Shown: in pieces, positions 1 through 9,400 of the stretch
Layout: each line of letters opens with the position of its first letter
Numbering within the stretch: the stretch's first letter is position 1
Source: J027 sp034437655
GTDB lineage: Bacteria; Chloroflexota; Anaerolineae; Aggregatilineales; J027
Reading direction: 5' to 3'
Length of the DNA stretch: 64,000 nucleotides
Assembly (NCBI GenBank): GCA_034437655.1
Contig: DAOTTU010000031.1
Location: 10,259 to 74,258, forward strand
Position numbers and translations under genes: made by a program
The notes under the pieces: generated by a model
The model's database searches: none
Seen by the model: the letters and a program-made list of their open reading frames with translations, nothing else
What the model was told of the DNA's origin: nothing

Positions 1-536
1 CGTTGTTTGATGAACGCTTGCGTCAGCGCCCCATGATCGTGGTGGTCAACAAAATCGACATCCCCGAAGCACGGGCGGCACTCCCCCAAATTCAGGCTGA
101 AGTTGAGAAATTCGACTACGAGGTGATGGCGATTTCAGCGGCAACACAAGAGAATGTGCAAGAATTGGTGCGGCGCGTATTCAGGATGCTTGAAACGGTT
201 GCTGAGGAAGAACCATTTACCTTTGAAGCTGAGGCTCGTGATGACGAAATGCCCATTTACAGCCTCGAAACTGATGAAAACGAGTTCACGATTGAAAAGC
301 TCCATACTGGCGCATATCAGGTGTGTGGGCAGCGTATTGAGCGAGCAGCGGCAATGACCTACTGGGACTATGACGACGCACTTGAACGCTTCCAACGTAT
401 TCTGGAGGCCATGGGCGTCAGTGAAGCCTTAGAAAAGGCGGGCGTTGGCTCTGGAGATACGGTTTTCATTGGAGAGGTTGAACTCGAATGGAGCAACGAG
501 TTCGAGGAATACGACGATGAATTTGAAGACGAATAG
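1..536 (+). CDS. obg: GTPase Obg, C-terminal part (5' end outside window)
   Basis: This is the 3' part of a ribosome-assembly GTPase of the Obg/CgtA family. The reading frame is open from the window edge, so the glycine-rich Obg fold and the Walker A region lie upstream. Visible are the G4 guanine-specificity motif NKID and a G5-like SAA motif shortly after it. They are followed by an OCT-type C-terminal domain (from about residue 80 of the visible part) and a very acidic tail (EFEEYDDEFEDE). The family acts in the cytoplasm in 50S maturation and stress control. The gene converges on the TIR-SUMF1 gene with only four bases between the two stop codons. I am confident of the family; the true start cannot be seen. 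Confidence 0.9.
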   Translation, partial: LFDERLRQRPMIVVVNKIDIPEARAALPQIQAEVEKFDYEVMAISAATQENVQELVRRVFRMLETVAEEEPFTFEAEARDDEMPIYSLETDENEFTIEKLHTGAYQVCGQRIERAAAMTYWDYDDALERFQRILEAMGVSEALEKAGVGSGDTVFIGEVELEWSNEFEEYDDEFEDE

Positions 537-540
537 GTAG

Positions 541-2232
541 CTAGTCGAAGCTGATGTCTGGCAACTGCTCGGCGACGATACGAAAACCAATTTCGTTAAA
601 GCGGGTGGTGGGCTCTTTGCCTTGACGCCGTGCTGTGTGGGCAAATAAGCGGTCATTGCTCCATGAGCCACCACGCATTGCCCGTAACCCATCGCCACCA
701 AGTTCGATATGGGTCGGATTGCGAAAGTCATTGAGGCACCATTCCCATACATTACCGATCATATCATGCACCCCATAGGTGGATTGGGCGTGCGGAAACA
801 TGCCCACAGCACAGGGTTCGCGCAGGTGGGTGCTGCTGATACCGCTGATCGCTTCGTTAATGTTGCTGTAACCCGCGATGTAGGAACTACCCCACGGGTA
901 AATTGCTCCGTTGGGGCCACGTGCGGCTTTTTCCCATTCTTCTTCAGTGGGTAGACGTATAGTGAAGCCCAATTGAGCGCTCAACCAGCGGCAAAACGCA
1001 ACAGCACCATACCACGACACCCGCACACGCGGATAATTTGGCTGTTCCCAGCGAATTTCTTCGGGGCCGTCCTCTTGGACTGCCAGCCCTTCCCACCAAC
1101 GAGCGTCTGAAAAACCATTATCATTGATAAATGCTTCGAATTGCGCGTTGGTGACTGTATAGCGTGCGATGTAGTACTCATTCAGGTCAATGCGTCGGTC
1201 AAAGCCGAAAATGAAGTCCCCTGCCGGAATTTTCGCCCACGGAATATCTGGCAAACCGTCTTTGCGTAACCCAACGCCGGGGCGAGGATCACCGTGTTCA
1301 TTCAATTCACGGCCAGCAGAAAGTCGCTGGGAACTGGTTGTCTCTGGTGAGCTAACAGCATCGAGGAGTACACGTGCTGGTGAGCTTTGGTAGCGTACCT
1401 GTGCCATCAGGTTATCTGGGTCGCCTACTTCGGGGTATCTGGCAATGAAGTGTGATAGCTTTTCAGTGGCTTCAATGGGGTCGTATTCAATCAGTTGGCG
1501 GATGCGTTCATAAATGGGGGAACCGTCACGGATTTGCAGCCGTTTTCTGAGGGTTTTAATGCGCTGTGCAATCTGGAGCCGAAATGGGCGCGGTATAACG
1601 CCATACTGGTAAATATCTTCTAAATACATGATCGCATCAGCAAGCCGTTCTTCTGCAAGGGCACGCTCAAATTGTGAGTAGTGAACGTCAACGTCAATGC
1701 GATCTAGCATTTCATCGTGTTGCTGTTCGGTAACATAGAGATTATGAATCACCGCTTGCATGTTTTCTTCAAAATTGCCGCCCGTTTGCAGCACGCTATA
1801 GGTGTTGGTCGCGACAAGGCTCAGGTCTGGTGGTAAGTCAATTTCACGGAGCGGTGATGCGCCAGCGATGTAAACGGGGGCAATTGCAAGGGTTTCTTCG
1901 ATGGCGATCCGTGCTTCAACCCGGGCTTTGTCTTCTTCGCCAGACTCCATATACATATGCAACAGTTGCAACCACTCTGGGCCAACAATGGGGACAAAGA
2001 TATCGCAGTCGCGCATGTAGTTGCGGATGTAGGCATCAACGGATTCTGCAAAGGGTGGTATATCGACATCAATGACGACATTCATGGGGCTGAGGCGCAG
2101 CATGAACCAGTCGCGAATTGAACGGACAATGCGCTCGTTATCTTCTGCCCGATAGCTGATGTAGACCGAGGGTGCGAAGCCTTTTTCGTCTTCGTATGCG
2201 CTGGAAGCACCGGGGATTTCTTGATTATTCAT
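541..2232 (-). CDS. TIR domain protein fused to a SUMF1/FGE-like domain
   Basis: This 563-residue cytoplasmic protein has three parts. Residues about 20-165 look like a TIR domain: SYRAEDN near the start, then CDIFVPIVGPEWL. Glu106 in ARVEARIAIEE is a candidate for the catalytic glutamate of NAD-cleaving TIRs, which is my inference. Residues about 170-290 are helical and unassigned. Residues about 330-556 are a formylglycine-generating-enzyme (SUMF1/EgtB/PvdO) fold, with RLPTEEEWEKAARG, GNVWEWCLND and MRGGSW followed by GFRIV. The C-terminal motif has no cysteine pair of the kind used by true sulfatase-activating FGE, so that activity is unlikely. TIR domains often act in immunity or signalling. 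No partner gene is recognisable next to it; its neighbours are obg and a JAMM protease. It starts at ATG 2232 with no strong ribosome binding site. Confidence 0.8.
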   Translation of the reverse strand: MNNQEIPGASSAYEDEKGFAPSVYISYRAEDNERIVRSIRDWFMLRLSPMNVVIDVDIPPFAESVDAYIRNYMRDCDIFVPIVGPEWLQLLHMYMESGEEDKARVEARIAIEETLAIAPVYIAGASPLREIDLPPDLSLVATNTYSVLQTGGNFEENMQAVIHNLYVTEQQHDEMLDRIDVDVHYSQFERALAEERLADAIMYLEDIYQYGVIPRPFRLQIAQRIKTLRKRLQIRDGSPIYERIRQLIEYDPIEATEKLSHFIARYPEVGDPDNLMAQVRYQSSPARVLLDAVSSPETTSSQRLSAGRELNEHGDPRPGVGLRKDGLPDIPWAKIPAGDFIFGFDRRIDLNEYYIARYTVTNAQFEAFINDNGFSDARWWEGLAVQEDGPEEIRWEQPNYPRVRVSWYGAVAFCRWLSAQLGFTIRLPTEEEWEKAARGPNGAIYPWGSSYIAGYSNINEAISGISSTHLREPCAVGMFPHAQSTYGVHDMIGNVWEWCLNDFRNPTHIELGGDGLRAMRGGSWSNDRLFAHTARRQGKEPTTRFNEIGFRIVAEQLPDISFD

Positions 2233-2412
2233 ACCATTAAACCAGGCTGCAATTGATGGACTGCTATCGTTGAGTATAATCAGGATGAATCAAAAATCTA
2301 TTATTAACCGTTTAAGATCATTTAATGCTTAGAGATTGAGGTGATTGACAGGTGTTGCTGCACGTCACTAACCCTACAAAGCCCGTACAACAGAGGATTT
2401 AGTACCGTCGGC

Positions 2413-2880
2413 ATGATGCTGCAAACATTGACTTTTGAACCCGCTCATATGGAACAAATAGTCAATACCGTGCGTGCCCAGCCTGATGTTGAAGTGTGTG
2501 GGTTGTTGGGAGGCATGTTCAACTGGCGTCTGACACGGGCGCGTGCGCAGACGGTCTATGTGGTGCCAAACATCGCGCATACACCCCAGACACGCTTTGT
2601 GCTTGAGCCGGCCAGCCAGATTGCAACCCTCATGACCATGCTCAACGCGGGGCAAGAACTGGTTGGCATATTTCACAGCCACCCACACGGCCCGCCACAT
2701 CCGTCGGCAACCGACCTGGCTGAAAGCGCTTATCCTGATGTGGCATATTGCATTTTGTTTCCGGCAAGTGTGGATGCGTCGTCACAGACTGCGAATGTCT
2801 GGACACACGGCGACTGGCAACTGGGAGCCTGGCAAATCAAAGCGGGTCAGGCCAGGCCTATTGCCTTGATGGTGGATTAA
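2413..2880 (+). CDS. JAB/MPN (JAMM) domain metalloprotease, M67 type
   Basis: This small (about 155 aa) zinc-dependent isopeptidase-like protein carries the full JAMM signature: a glutamate in DVEVCGLLGG near the N terminus, then HSHPHGPPHPSATD. Such proteins remove C-terminal extensions or ubiquitin-like modifiers, for example from sulfur-carrier proteins, or desampylate proteins. No sulfur-carrier gene lies beside it here. The open frame reaches back to 2341. I prefer the ATG at 2413 (or 2416), where homology to the fold begins and an AGAGGA sequence lies upstream. It is divergent from the TIR-SUMF1 gene and convergent with the MBL-fold gene (12-base gap). Family assignment is firm; the substrate is unknown. 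Confidence 0.85.
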   Translation: MMLQTLTFEPAHMEQIVNTVRAQPDVEVCGLLGGMFNWRLTRARAQTVYVVPNIAHTPQTRFVLEPASQIATLMTMLNAGQELVGIFHSHPHGPPHPSATDLAESAYPDVAYCILFPASVDASSQTANVWTHGDWQLGAWQIKAGQARPIALMVD

Positions 2881-2892
2881 ACTGGCGTTCTG

Positions 2893-3600
2893 TCATGCAG
2901 TCGTGGCCGGAAAACTGCTTTCGGCTTCAGCAATTGCAGTTTGCATCGCGGGCTGTGGGTTTTCAAGGACGGGGCCATGCCCAACAGCAAGCCTTGCAGG
3001 GTTCAGTTCAAGCAGGCGTTTAGCACTCCGCAGGGCGGTCGGTTTGTCCCAGGTTGCAAGCGCAGGGAAGGGAAATAGCAGTTTCATTTTTCCGGCGACA
3101 ACAGTGCCAAACTGCGTAGCAAAGGCATCCCCAGCGATGAGGGTCTGGTCGCGGGTGTCAAATAGGGCAATGTGGCCCGGGGTATGCCCGGGGCTGGCAA
3201 CCACCTGTAATGAACCGATCATATCTTGATCGTGAACAGTTGTGGTTGGTGTGGTTTTTGTGGTGATGTAGCCACCACGAAGTTTGCTCTGTGGTTCGTC
3301 TGCACGGAGTTGCATATTGCCAGCGAGGAGCGGTGTTTCCCGTTCAGAAATGATCACTTCGATTTCAGGCAGTGTGGCGACAATGTCATCTAACGAGGCA
3401 GCGTGATCATTATGCGCATGAGTAATCACAATACGGCGAATCGACTCACCGAGGGCCTGCGCCGCCTCAATAATCTGCGAGGCACTCCCGGGTAAGTTGG
3501 TGTCAATAAGCGTCAGACCGTCAGAATCCTTGACGATATAACTGTTGAAAGCTCCCAGACGGCGTAGCTGAATAAGGTTGCCGTACAGATTTTGTTTCAT
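2893..3600 (-). CDS. MBL-fold metallo-hydrolase
   Basis: This 235-residue metallo-beta-lactamase-fold hydrolase has the metal-binding motif THAHNDHAAS (HxHxDH), SPGHTPGH for the next histidine, AGDAF for the bridging aspartate, and a terminal GHGPV histidine. The layout matches the broad glyoxalase-II/quorum-quenching-like group, so it probably hydrolyses an ester or thioester. The actual substrate cannot be told. The ATG at 3600 has a good AAGGAG ribosome binding site seven bases upstream. No signal peptide is seen, so it is cytoplasmic. It lies just downstream of gyrA on the same strand, 95 bases away, and could be read through from it. Confidence 0.88.
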   Translation of the reverse strand: MKQNLYGNLIQLRRLGAFNSYIVKDSDGLTLIDTNLPGSASQIIEAAQALGESIRRIVITHAHNDHAASLDDIVATLPEIEVIISERETPLLAGNMQLRADEPQSKLRGGYITTKTTPTTTVHDQDMIGSLQVVASPGHTPGHIALFDTRDQTLIAGDAFATQFGTVVAGKMKLLFPFPALATWDKPTALRSAKRLLELNPARLAVGHGPVLENPQPAMQTAIAEAESSFPATTA

Positions 3601-3695
3601 GAACTCAACTCCTTAGCGCGATTAGGTGGCTTCAGTGTACTGGCAGGCATGACAGCCGGAACCGTACGACTATTTGGAAATACGGGTTTTATGCG

Positions 3696-6206
3696 TTAGC
3701 CAGATTCACCATCTTTCGTGTCGTGTTCTACATCTTGCACATCAGCTAGCTCAACTTCATCCAGACTGGTAATATCGACCATCGGCTTCACAAGTCGTAG
3801 GGTCAGCGCACGTTCGCCCATATTCAGCGTGAAGAACATATCACCTTTGTAGTCACGTTTGGTTTCTGGCGCTTCAAAGGGGTCCAGCGTCAATACGCGA
3901 CCGTGAGTGGTTTCGAGCAACAAAATATCTTCAGGTGTAAAGACCGCGCCTGTGGCCAGTAGATTTGGTTGCCCTTTGGCGGCTTTGAGTGTGCGTACAC
4001 CGCCACCACCACGCCCTTGCACCGGGTATTCTTCAAGCGTTGAGCGTTTACCGCGTCCGTCTGGTGTCAACACAAGCACTTGTGCGTCGGGGCGTATGAT
4101 GCCCATGCTGACAACGTGATCGTCGTCGTCTTTCAACCGCACCCCACGCACCCCACCAGCACTGAGTCCAGTCGGCCGTACGTCATCGACGCTGAAGGTG
4201 ATGGACTGTGCCTGGTGGGTGATCAACATAACTTCATCATCATCAAAAACGACGTCAACTGCGATGAGCTGGTCGTCGTCTGGCACATTGAAGACGGTGA
4301 ACGGCTCAGGTCGAATACCCGGTAAGTCGGCTATGCGGCTACGCTTGACCTCTCCCCCACGTGTTGCCTGCAAAACGTAGCCATCGTGCAACGTTGGTGG
4401 CAGGCTCAAGATTCCCACAACGTGGTCGTCTTCGTTGAGTCCACACAATCGGTGGAAAGAGTCGCCATCATTGGGGTTAACTGCCTGTGACAGTTGCGAA
4501 ACTGGAATCGTCGAAGCCTCGCCAGCACTATTGAAGACGTATAAGACATCAGCGGTTGTGCCGTGTATGATGTGAACTGGTGCATCCTTCGCATTTTTGC
4601 GGAAACGGGGCATGTCATTTTCGTAGGTGCGGCTGAGGCGGCCTTCCTGCGTGAACGAGATATAAGTTTCCTCACGCGGCAGCAATAAATCGACCTCGCC
4701 AATGTCCGATGGCTGGTCGTAGACGACGGATGTGCTGCGATGGTCGCCAAAATCTTTGCGAATCGCGTTCAATTCGCGTTTAATTTCAAGACGCATCAGT
4801 TGTTGGCTACTCAACAACGCTTTCAAATCACGGATTAACGCCAGTACTTCGTCGTAGTCTTCCTGTAATTTTTGACGTTCAAGCGCAGCGAGTCGTCGTA
4901 ACCGCATGTCGAGGATGGCGCTGGCCTGGCGCTCGGTCAGATCAAAGTTTTCCATCAGGTTTACACGAGCGTCGTCGGTTGATTCGGATTCACGAATGGT
5001 GCTGATAATCTCATCGAGCGAATTAAGCGCAATAAGCAACCCTTCAAGCACATGGGCACGGTCCTCAGCGTTGGCGAGGTCGTGTTCGCTGCGCCGCCGG
5101 ATGATTTCAAGGCGATGTTCGATATAGATGCGCAGCAACTGCTTGAGCGTAAGCATCCGTGGTTGCCCATCGACGAGGGCCAGCATGATGACGCCGAACG
5201 TTGATTCAAGCGGCGTGTATTTGAACAGCGATTGCAGCACCTCGCTTACCTCGGCGTTGCGTGACAGTTCAAGTACAATCCGCAAGCCTTCACGGTCAGA
5301 CTCGTCGCGCATGTCGCTCAGGCCTTCGATCTTGCCTGTATGCACCAGATGCACAATGCGTTCGAGCAAGCTGCCTTTATTGATTTGATACGGAATTTCA
5401 GTGATGATGATGCGTTGCCGGCCACGCCCAAGGTCTTCAAGGTGGGCTTTGGCCCGCATGGTGAGTTTGCCGCGCCCGGTGGCGTAGGCTGCTGTGAGCT
5501 GGTCTTCGCCGTTTTTGTCGCGTGAATAGACCAGGCCACCTGTTGGGAAGTCTGGCCCCTTAATAAACTGCATCAGGTCGTGTACGCCGACATCTTCCAG
5601 TGCTTCCCAGTTGTCTAGCATGTGGTCCAGCGCATCGCACACTTCGTTAAGGTTATGCGGTGGAATGTTGGTACTCATGCCCACGGCAATCCCCGAAGCA
5701 CCATTGACGAGCAAATTAGGGATGCTGGCTGGTAAGACAACGGGTTCTTGCAGCGTGCCATCGAAGTTGTCAGCAAAATTGACCGTTTCTTTGGTGATGT
5801 CTTCGAGCAACCGACCGCCGATAGTCGCCATCCGTGCCTCAGTGTAGCGCATGGCAGCGGCACTATCCCCGTCGATGCTACCGAAATTGCCCTGTCCGTC
5901 GATCAGTTCATAGCGCATTGAAAAGTCCTGCGCCATTCGCACCATCGCATCGTAGACCGCCTGGTCGCCGTGAGGGTGATATTTACCGAGTACTTCACCA
6001 ACAATACGGGCACTCTTGCGGTAGGGGGCGCTGGGGCCAGAACCCATCGCATGCATAGCGTAGAGTATCCGACGATGCACAGGCTTCAGACCATCACGGG
6101 CGTCAGGTAGGGCCCGCGACACGATTACGCTCATGGCGTAGTCAAGGTATGAGTCGCGCATTTCATCGTTAATATTACGCTGCAAGGTTGTGGTTGCTTC
6201 TGACAT
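3696..6206 (-). CDS. gyrA: DNA gyrase subunit A
   Basis: This is the breakage-reunion subunit of DNA gyrase, which introduces negative supercoils together with GyrB (not in this window). From ATG 6206 it is 836 aa, the normal size. The catalytic tyrosine lies in AMRYTE (about Tyr121), and the quinolone-determining region reads GKYHPHGDQAVYDAMVRMAQ. A GyrA-box-like QGRGGGG sits in the C-terminal beta-pinwheel, which argues for GyrA over ParC. Position 82 (Ser83 in E. coli) is glutamine. A GTG six bases further upstream is also in frame, but AGGGG at 6213-6217 is spaced correctly for the ATG. The acidic tail ends in KDGESG. It has its own promoter and is separated from rpoC by a terminator. Confidence 0.96.
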   Translation of the reverse strand: MSEATTTLQRNINDEMRDSYLDYAMSVIVSRALPDARDGLKPVHRRILYAMHAMGSGPSAPYRKSARIVGEVLGKYHPHGDQAVYDAMVRMAQDFSMRYELIDGQGNFGSIDGDSAAAMRYTEARMATIGGRLLEDITKETVNFADNFDGTLQEPVVLPASIPNLLVNGASGIAVGMSTNIPPHNLNEVCDALDHMLDNWEALEDVGVHDLMQFIKGPDFPTGGLVYSRDKNGEDQLTAAYATGRGKLTMRAKAHLEDLGRGRQRIIITEIPYQINKGSLLERIVHLVHTGKIEGLSDMRDESDREGLRIVLELSRNAEVSEVLQSLFKYTPLESTFGVIMLALVDGQPRMLTLKQLLRIYIEHRLEIIRRRSEHDLANAEDRAHVLEGLLIALNSLDEIISTIRESESTDDARVNLMENFDLTERQASAILDMRLRRLAALERQKLQEDYDEVLALIRDLKALLSSQQLMRLEIKRELNAIRKDFGDHRSTSVVYDQPSDIGEVDLLLPREETYISFTQEGRLSRTYENDMPRFRKNAKDAPVHIIHGTTADVLYVFNSAGEASTIPVSQLSQAVNPNDGDSFHRLCGLNEDDHVVGILSLPPTLHDGYVLQATRGGEVKRSRIADLPGIRPEPFTVFNVPDDDQLIAVDVVFDDDEVMLITHQAQSITFSVDDVRPTGLSAGGVRGVRLKDDDDHVVSMGIIRPDAQVLVLTPDGRGKRSTLEEYPVQGRGGGGVRTLKAAKGQPNLLATGAVFTPEDILLLETTHGRVLTLDPFEAPETKRDYKGDMFFTLNMGERALTLRLVKPMVDITSLDEVELADVQDVEHDTKDGESG

Positions 6207-6278
6207 AGACACCCCTGGGCCGATCTAAGTGAAATATAGTAGTGCTGATAGTTGATTGTACAGAGTTTGTAGGCGCAA

Positions 6279-6308
6279 ACTATAGGGCAAGCTGTACAAC
6301 TTTGTCAA
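6279..6308 (-). promoter_or_regulatory. Sigma-70-type promoter for gyrA
   Basis: On the minus strand a perfect -35 TTGACA (6303-6308) is followed after 18 bases by TATAGT (6279-6284). Transcription would begin near 6272, giving a leader of about 65 nt before the gyrA start. Confidence 0.65.
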
Positions 6309-6390
6309 GCACAAGCCTTTATGGTAGAAATTTTGTTCTATTCTAATGTAGAAACCGACAACACTCAAGAGGCAGTGCGACAGCGAGACG

Positions 6391-6419
6391 CAAAAAGACG
6401 TAGCCTTTAAGCTACGTCT
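6391..6419 (-). terminator. Intrinsic terminator of rpoC
   Basis: A perfect 9-bp stem (AGACGTAGC / GCTACGTCT, 6396-6404 and 6411-6419) with a six-base loop is followed on the minus strand by TTTTTG. It lies about 65 bases beyond the rpoC stop and separates rpoC from gyrA. Confidence 0.85.
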
Positions 6420-6484
6420 CCCTGCAAAATGGTGCTTGTAATTGCCTACGGGGGGTGCTACGACAGCGCACCCGGTACCGAAAT

Positions 6485-9400
6485 TTAGTTGTCGAAGCCA
6501 GACTCGTCTAGCATTTCCTCATCGAGTTCTTCTTCGTCTTCTTCATCGCCATCGTCTTCATCATCGATGTCGTAGTCATCATCGTCGATATCGTACTCGT
6601 CATCGAATTCCTCGTCCATTTCTTCGCTGGGCGGGGCGTCGAATTCAAGTTGTGGGGCGATCATGTCACGGTCTTTGTAGGTATGGAAGCCTGTACCAGC
6701 CGGGATCAGCTTACCAATGATAACGTTTTCCTTCAGGCCAAAGAGATTATCGACCTTGCCCTCAATCGCAGCACCTGCCAGCACACGAATGGTGTGTTGG
6801 AAGCTCGCCGCGCTCAGGAAGCTGTCGGTACTCAGTGCCGCCTTGGTGATACCCAGCAATACGGGTACGCCTGCGGCTGGTTCTTTGCCTTCAGAAATCA
6901 GGCGTTCGTTGAGGTCCAACAGTGCCAGCTTATCGATAAGTTCACCGGGGAGCATTCCGCTACCACCGCTGCGCGTGATTTGAACCTTGCCGAGCATCTT
7001 GCGGATAATAATCTCGAAGTGCTTGTCTGCAATGTTCACACCCTGGTTACGGTACACCAGTTGCAGTTCCTTCATGAGATAGGTCTGCGTGGCGTCTTGC
7101 CCAAGGATACGCAAAATTCGGTGCGGATTACGCGAACCCTCGGTGAGTTGCGTGCCAGCATCGACCTCCGCGCCATCGACAATCCCTTCACGCAAACGTG
7201 CATTAGAAGGGATTTCGTAGGTGGCTTCTTCGGTCTGTTCGTAGCGGATGATCAGTTCATGACCGTCGATGTAAGCGATACCATTCATGCGGGCATAAAC
7301 TTCGCCATCACCCTCCACTTCTTCCATCAAGAGTTGGCTTTCTTTGATTTCGGCGTCGTCTTCGACCTTCAAGTCCCAGCCAATCTTGATTTCGTGGCGT
7401 TCGGTTTGCACCTGACTGTTGATAATGCGGGCCATACGCACACCACCTTCGCGGGTGAGGCGCAAAACACCGCCGATATCGGTCATCACGGCTTCACCTT
7501 TAGGGTTCTTACGCGCTTCAAAGATTTCTTCCACACGCGGCAGACCCGAAGTGATGTCACCAGACGCCTGCGCCACACCACCCTGATGGAATGTACGCAA
7601 GGTTAGCTGTGTCCCCGGTTCACCGATAGACTGTGCAGCAACGATACCGACTGCTTCACCGATACCGACCAGTTCACCGCGACCGAGGTCACGCCCATAG
7701 CATTGCACACAAATACCGTGAATCAATGCACAGGTCATGGGGCTACGAACATACACTTTTTCAAGGTTGGCAGCGGCGATGGCGTCCGCGATTTGCTCGT
7801 CGATAAGCTCGTTGCGATCTACGATCATTTCGCCCGTTTCGGGGTTGAAAATAGCCCGCGCTGCGTTACGACCGATGATGCGTTCCTGGATTGACTGACC
7901 AGCAATGTCTGCGTCCGGGTTGTTGATGTAGGTCGGGTGTGCCGGGTTCTGAATCCATATGCCAGCATGAGTGCCACAATCGTGACGGTTTACGATGACA
8001 TCCTGTGCTACGTCTACGAGGCGGCGGGTCATGTACCCAGCGTCGGCAGTACGGAGGGCGGTGTCTGCCTGCCCCTTGCGCGCACCGTGCGTACTGATGA
8101 AGTATTCCAGCGCGGTGAGCCCCATGCGGAAGTGGCTACGAATCGGTAGGTCAATGATGCGCCCGGATGGGTCTGCCATCAAGCCGCGCATACCTGCGAT
8201 TTGCGTGATCGGGCCGAAACCACCTTTGGTCGAGCCGGACAGCGCCATGACTGCAATCGGGCCGAAGGGGTCCATCGTGTTACGGATGACGTTTTGCAGG
8301 TGGTCTTTGGCACCATTCCAGCTATCAATGGTGATCTGGTAGCGTTCTTCTTCAGTCAGTAGACCACGGCGGAATTGCCGCTCAGCGTCGCCCACTGTGC
8401 TTTCAGCACTGGTCAAGATGCCAGCACGCTCTTCTGGAATTGAGATGTCGTAGATCGAAATCGTTGTTCCAGAGACGGTCGCGTAGTGGAAACCGAGGTC
8501 TTTGATACTGTCTACAAAGTTTGTGGTGGCCTCACCACCATAGCGCTGATAAATCTGGGCAACCAAACCTGTTACCTGTTTACGAGCGAACGTGCCCTGG
8601 ACAAAACGCATCTGTTCTGGAATGGAACGATTGAAAATTGCACGTCCAACCGTACAGGGCACCGGCGGTCCGTCGTATGGTGTAGAAGAATCGTCATAGA
8701 AATTGCCTAACATGATTGGCGTGTGAACGTCCACTACCCCAAGTTGGTAGAGGCTATCCATCTCGTCCATGTCAGCGACCAGACGCCGTTCGTGCAAGTT
8801 GGCTACGGCCAGCGGTAGGTCGTGCTTCTCAAAGAGTTGTTGTGCGTCGAAGGCATTATAGAGTAGCACGTCAATGTCACGATCCATCAACGCCTGGAAT
8901 AGCAACGTGGTCGCGTCCTGGTTGGGGACTGTCTTGCCCATCTCATCCGTGACATCACGGAACATGACGATTTCGTTATGCTCATCAAGTTCGCGAATCT
9001 TTGCCTGGCGGGCCCCGGCTGTGTTGCGTGCCACACCGATGCGGATACCAGCCTGCTTGAGGGCTTCCCACGTGCGGTACTGTTCGATGTCCTCAACGTT
9101 GCAGACAATCTCGGCGGTGGTGTCCATGGTCAGGTAGTAAATACCCAGCACCATGTCCTTATTCGGCCCTACGATCGGTGAACCGTCAGCCGGTTTCAGC
9201 AGGTTACGGCTACTGAGCATTAGTTCGCGGGCTTCACGTACGGACTTCGAGCTTAGCGGAACATGCATCGCCATCTGGTCGCCGTCGAAGTCTGCATTAA
9301 ACGCTGAGCAGACGAGTGGGTGGATCTGAATCGCTTTACCTTCGACAAGCTGTGGTTCAAAGGCCTGAATACCAAGGCGGTGCAGCGTTGGCGCGCGGTT

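Noticed and set aside
541..2232. Calling the SUMF1 domain a sulfatase-activating enzyme
   Set aside because: The required cysteine pair near the C terminus is missing and no sulfatase gene is close.
6650..7606. 318-codon open frame on the plus strand inside rpoC
   Set aside because: Antisense to highly conserved rpoC codons; the product has no recognisable domain and no ribosome binding site, so it is a frame shadow.
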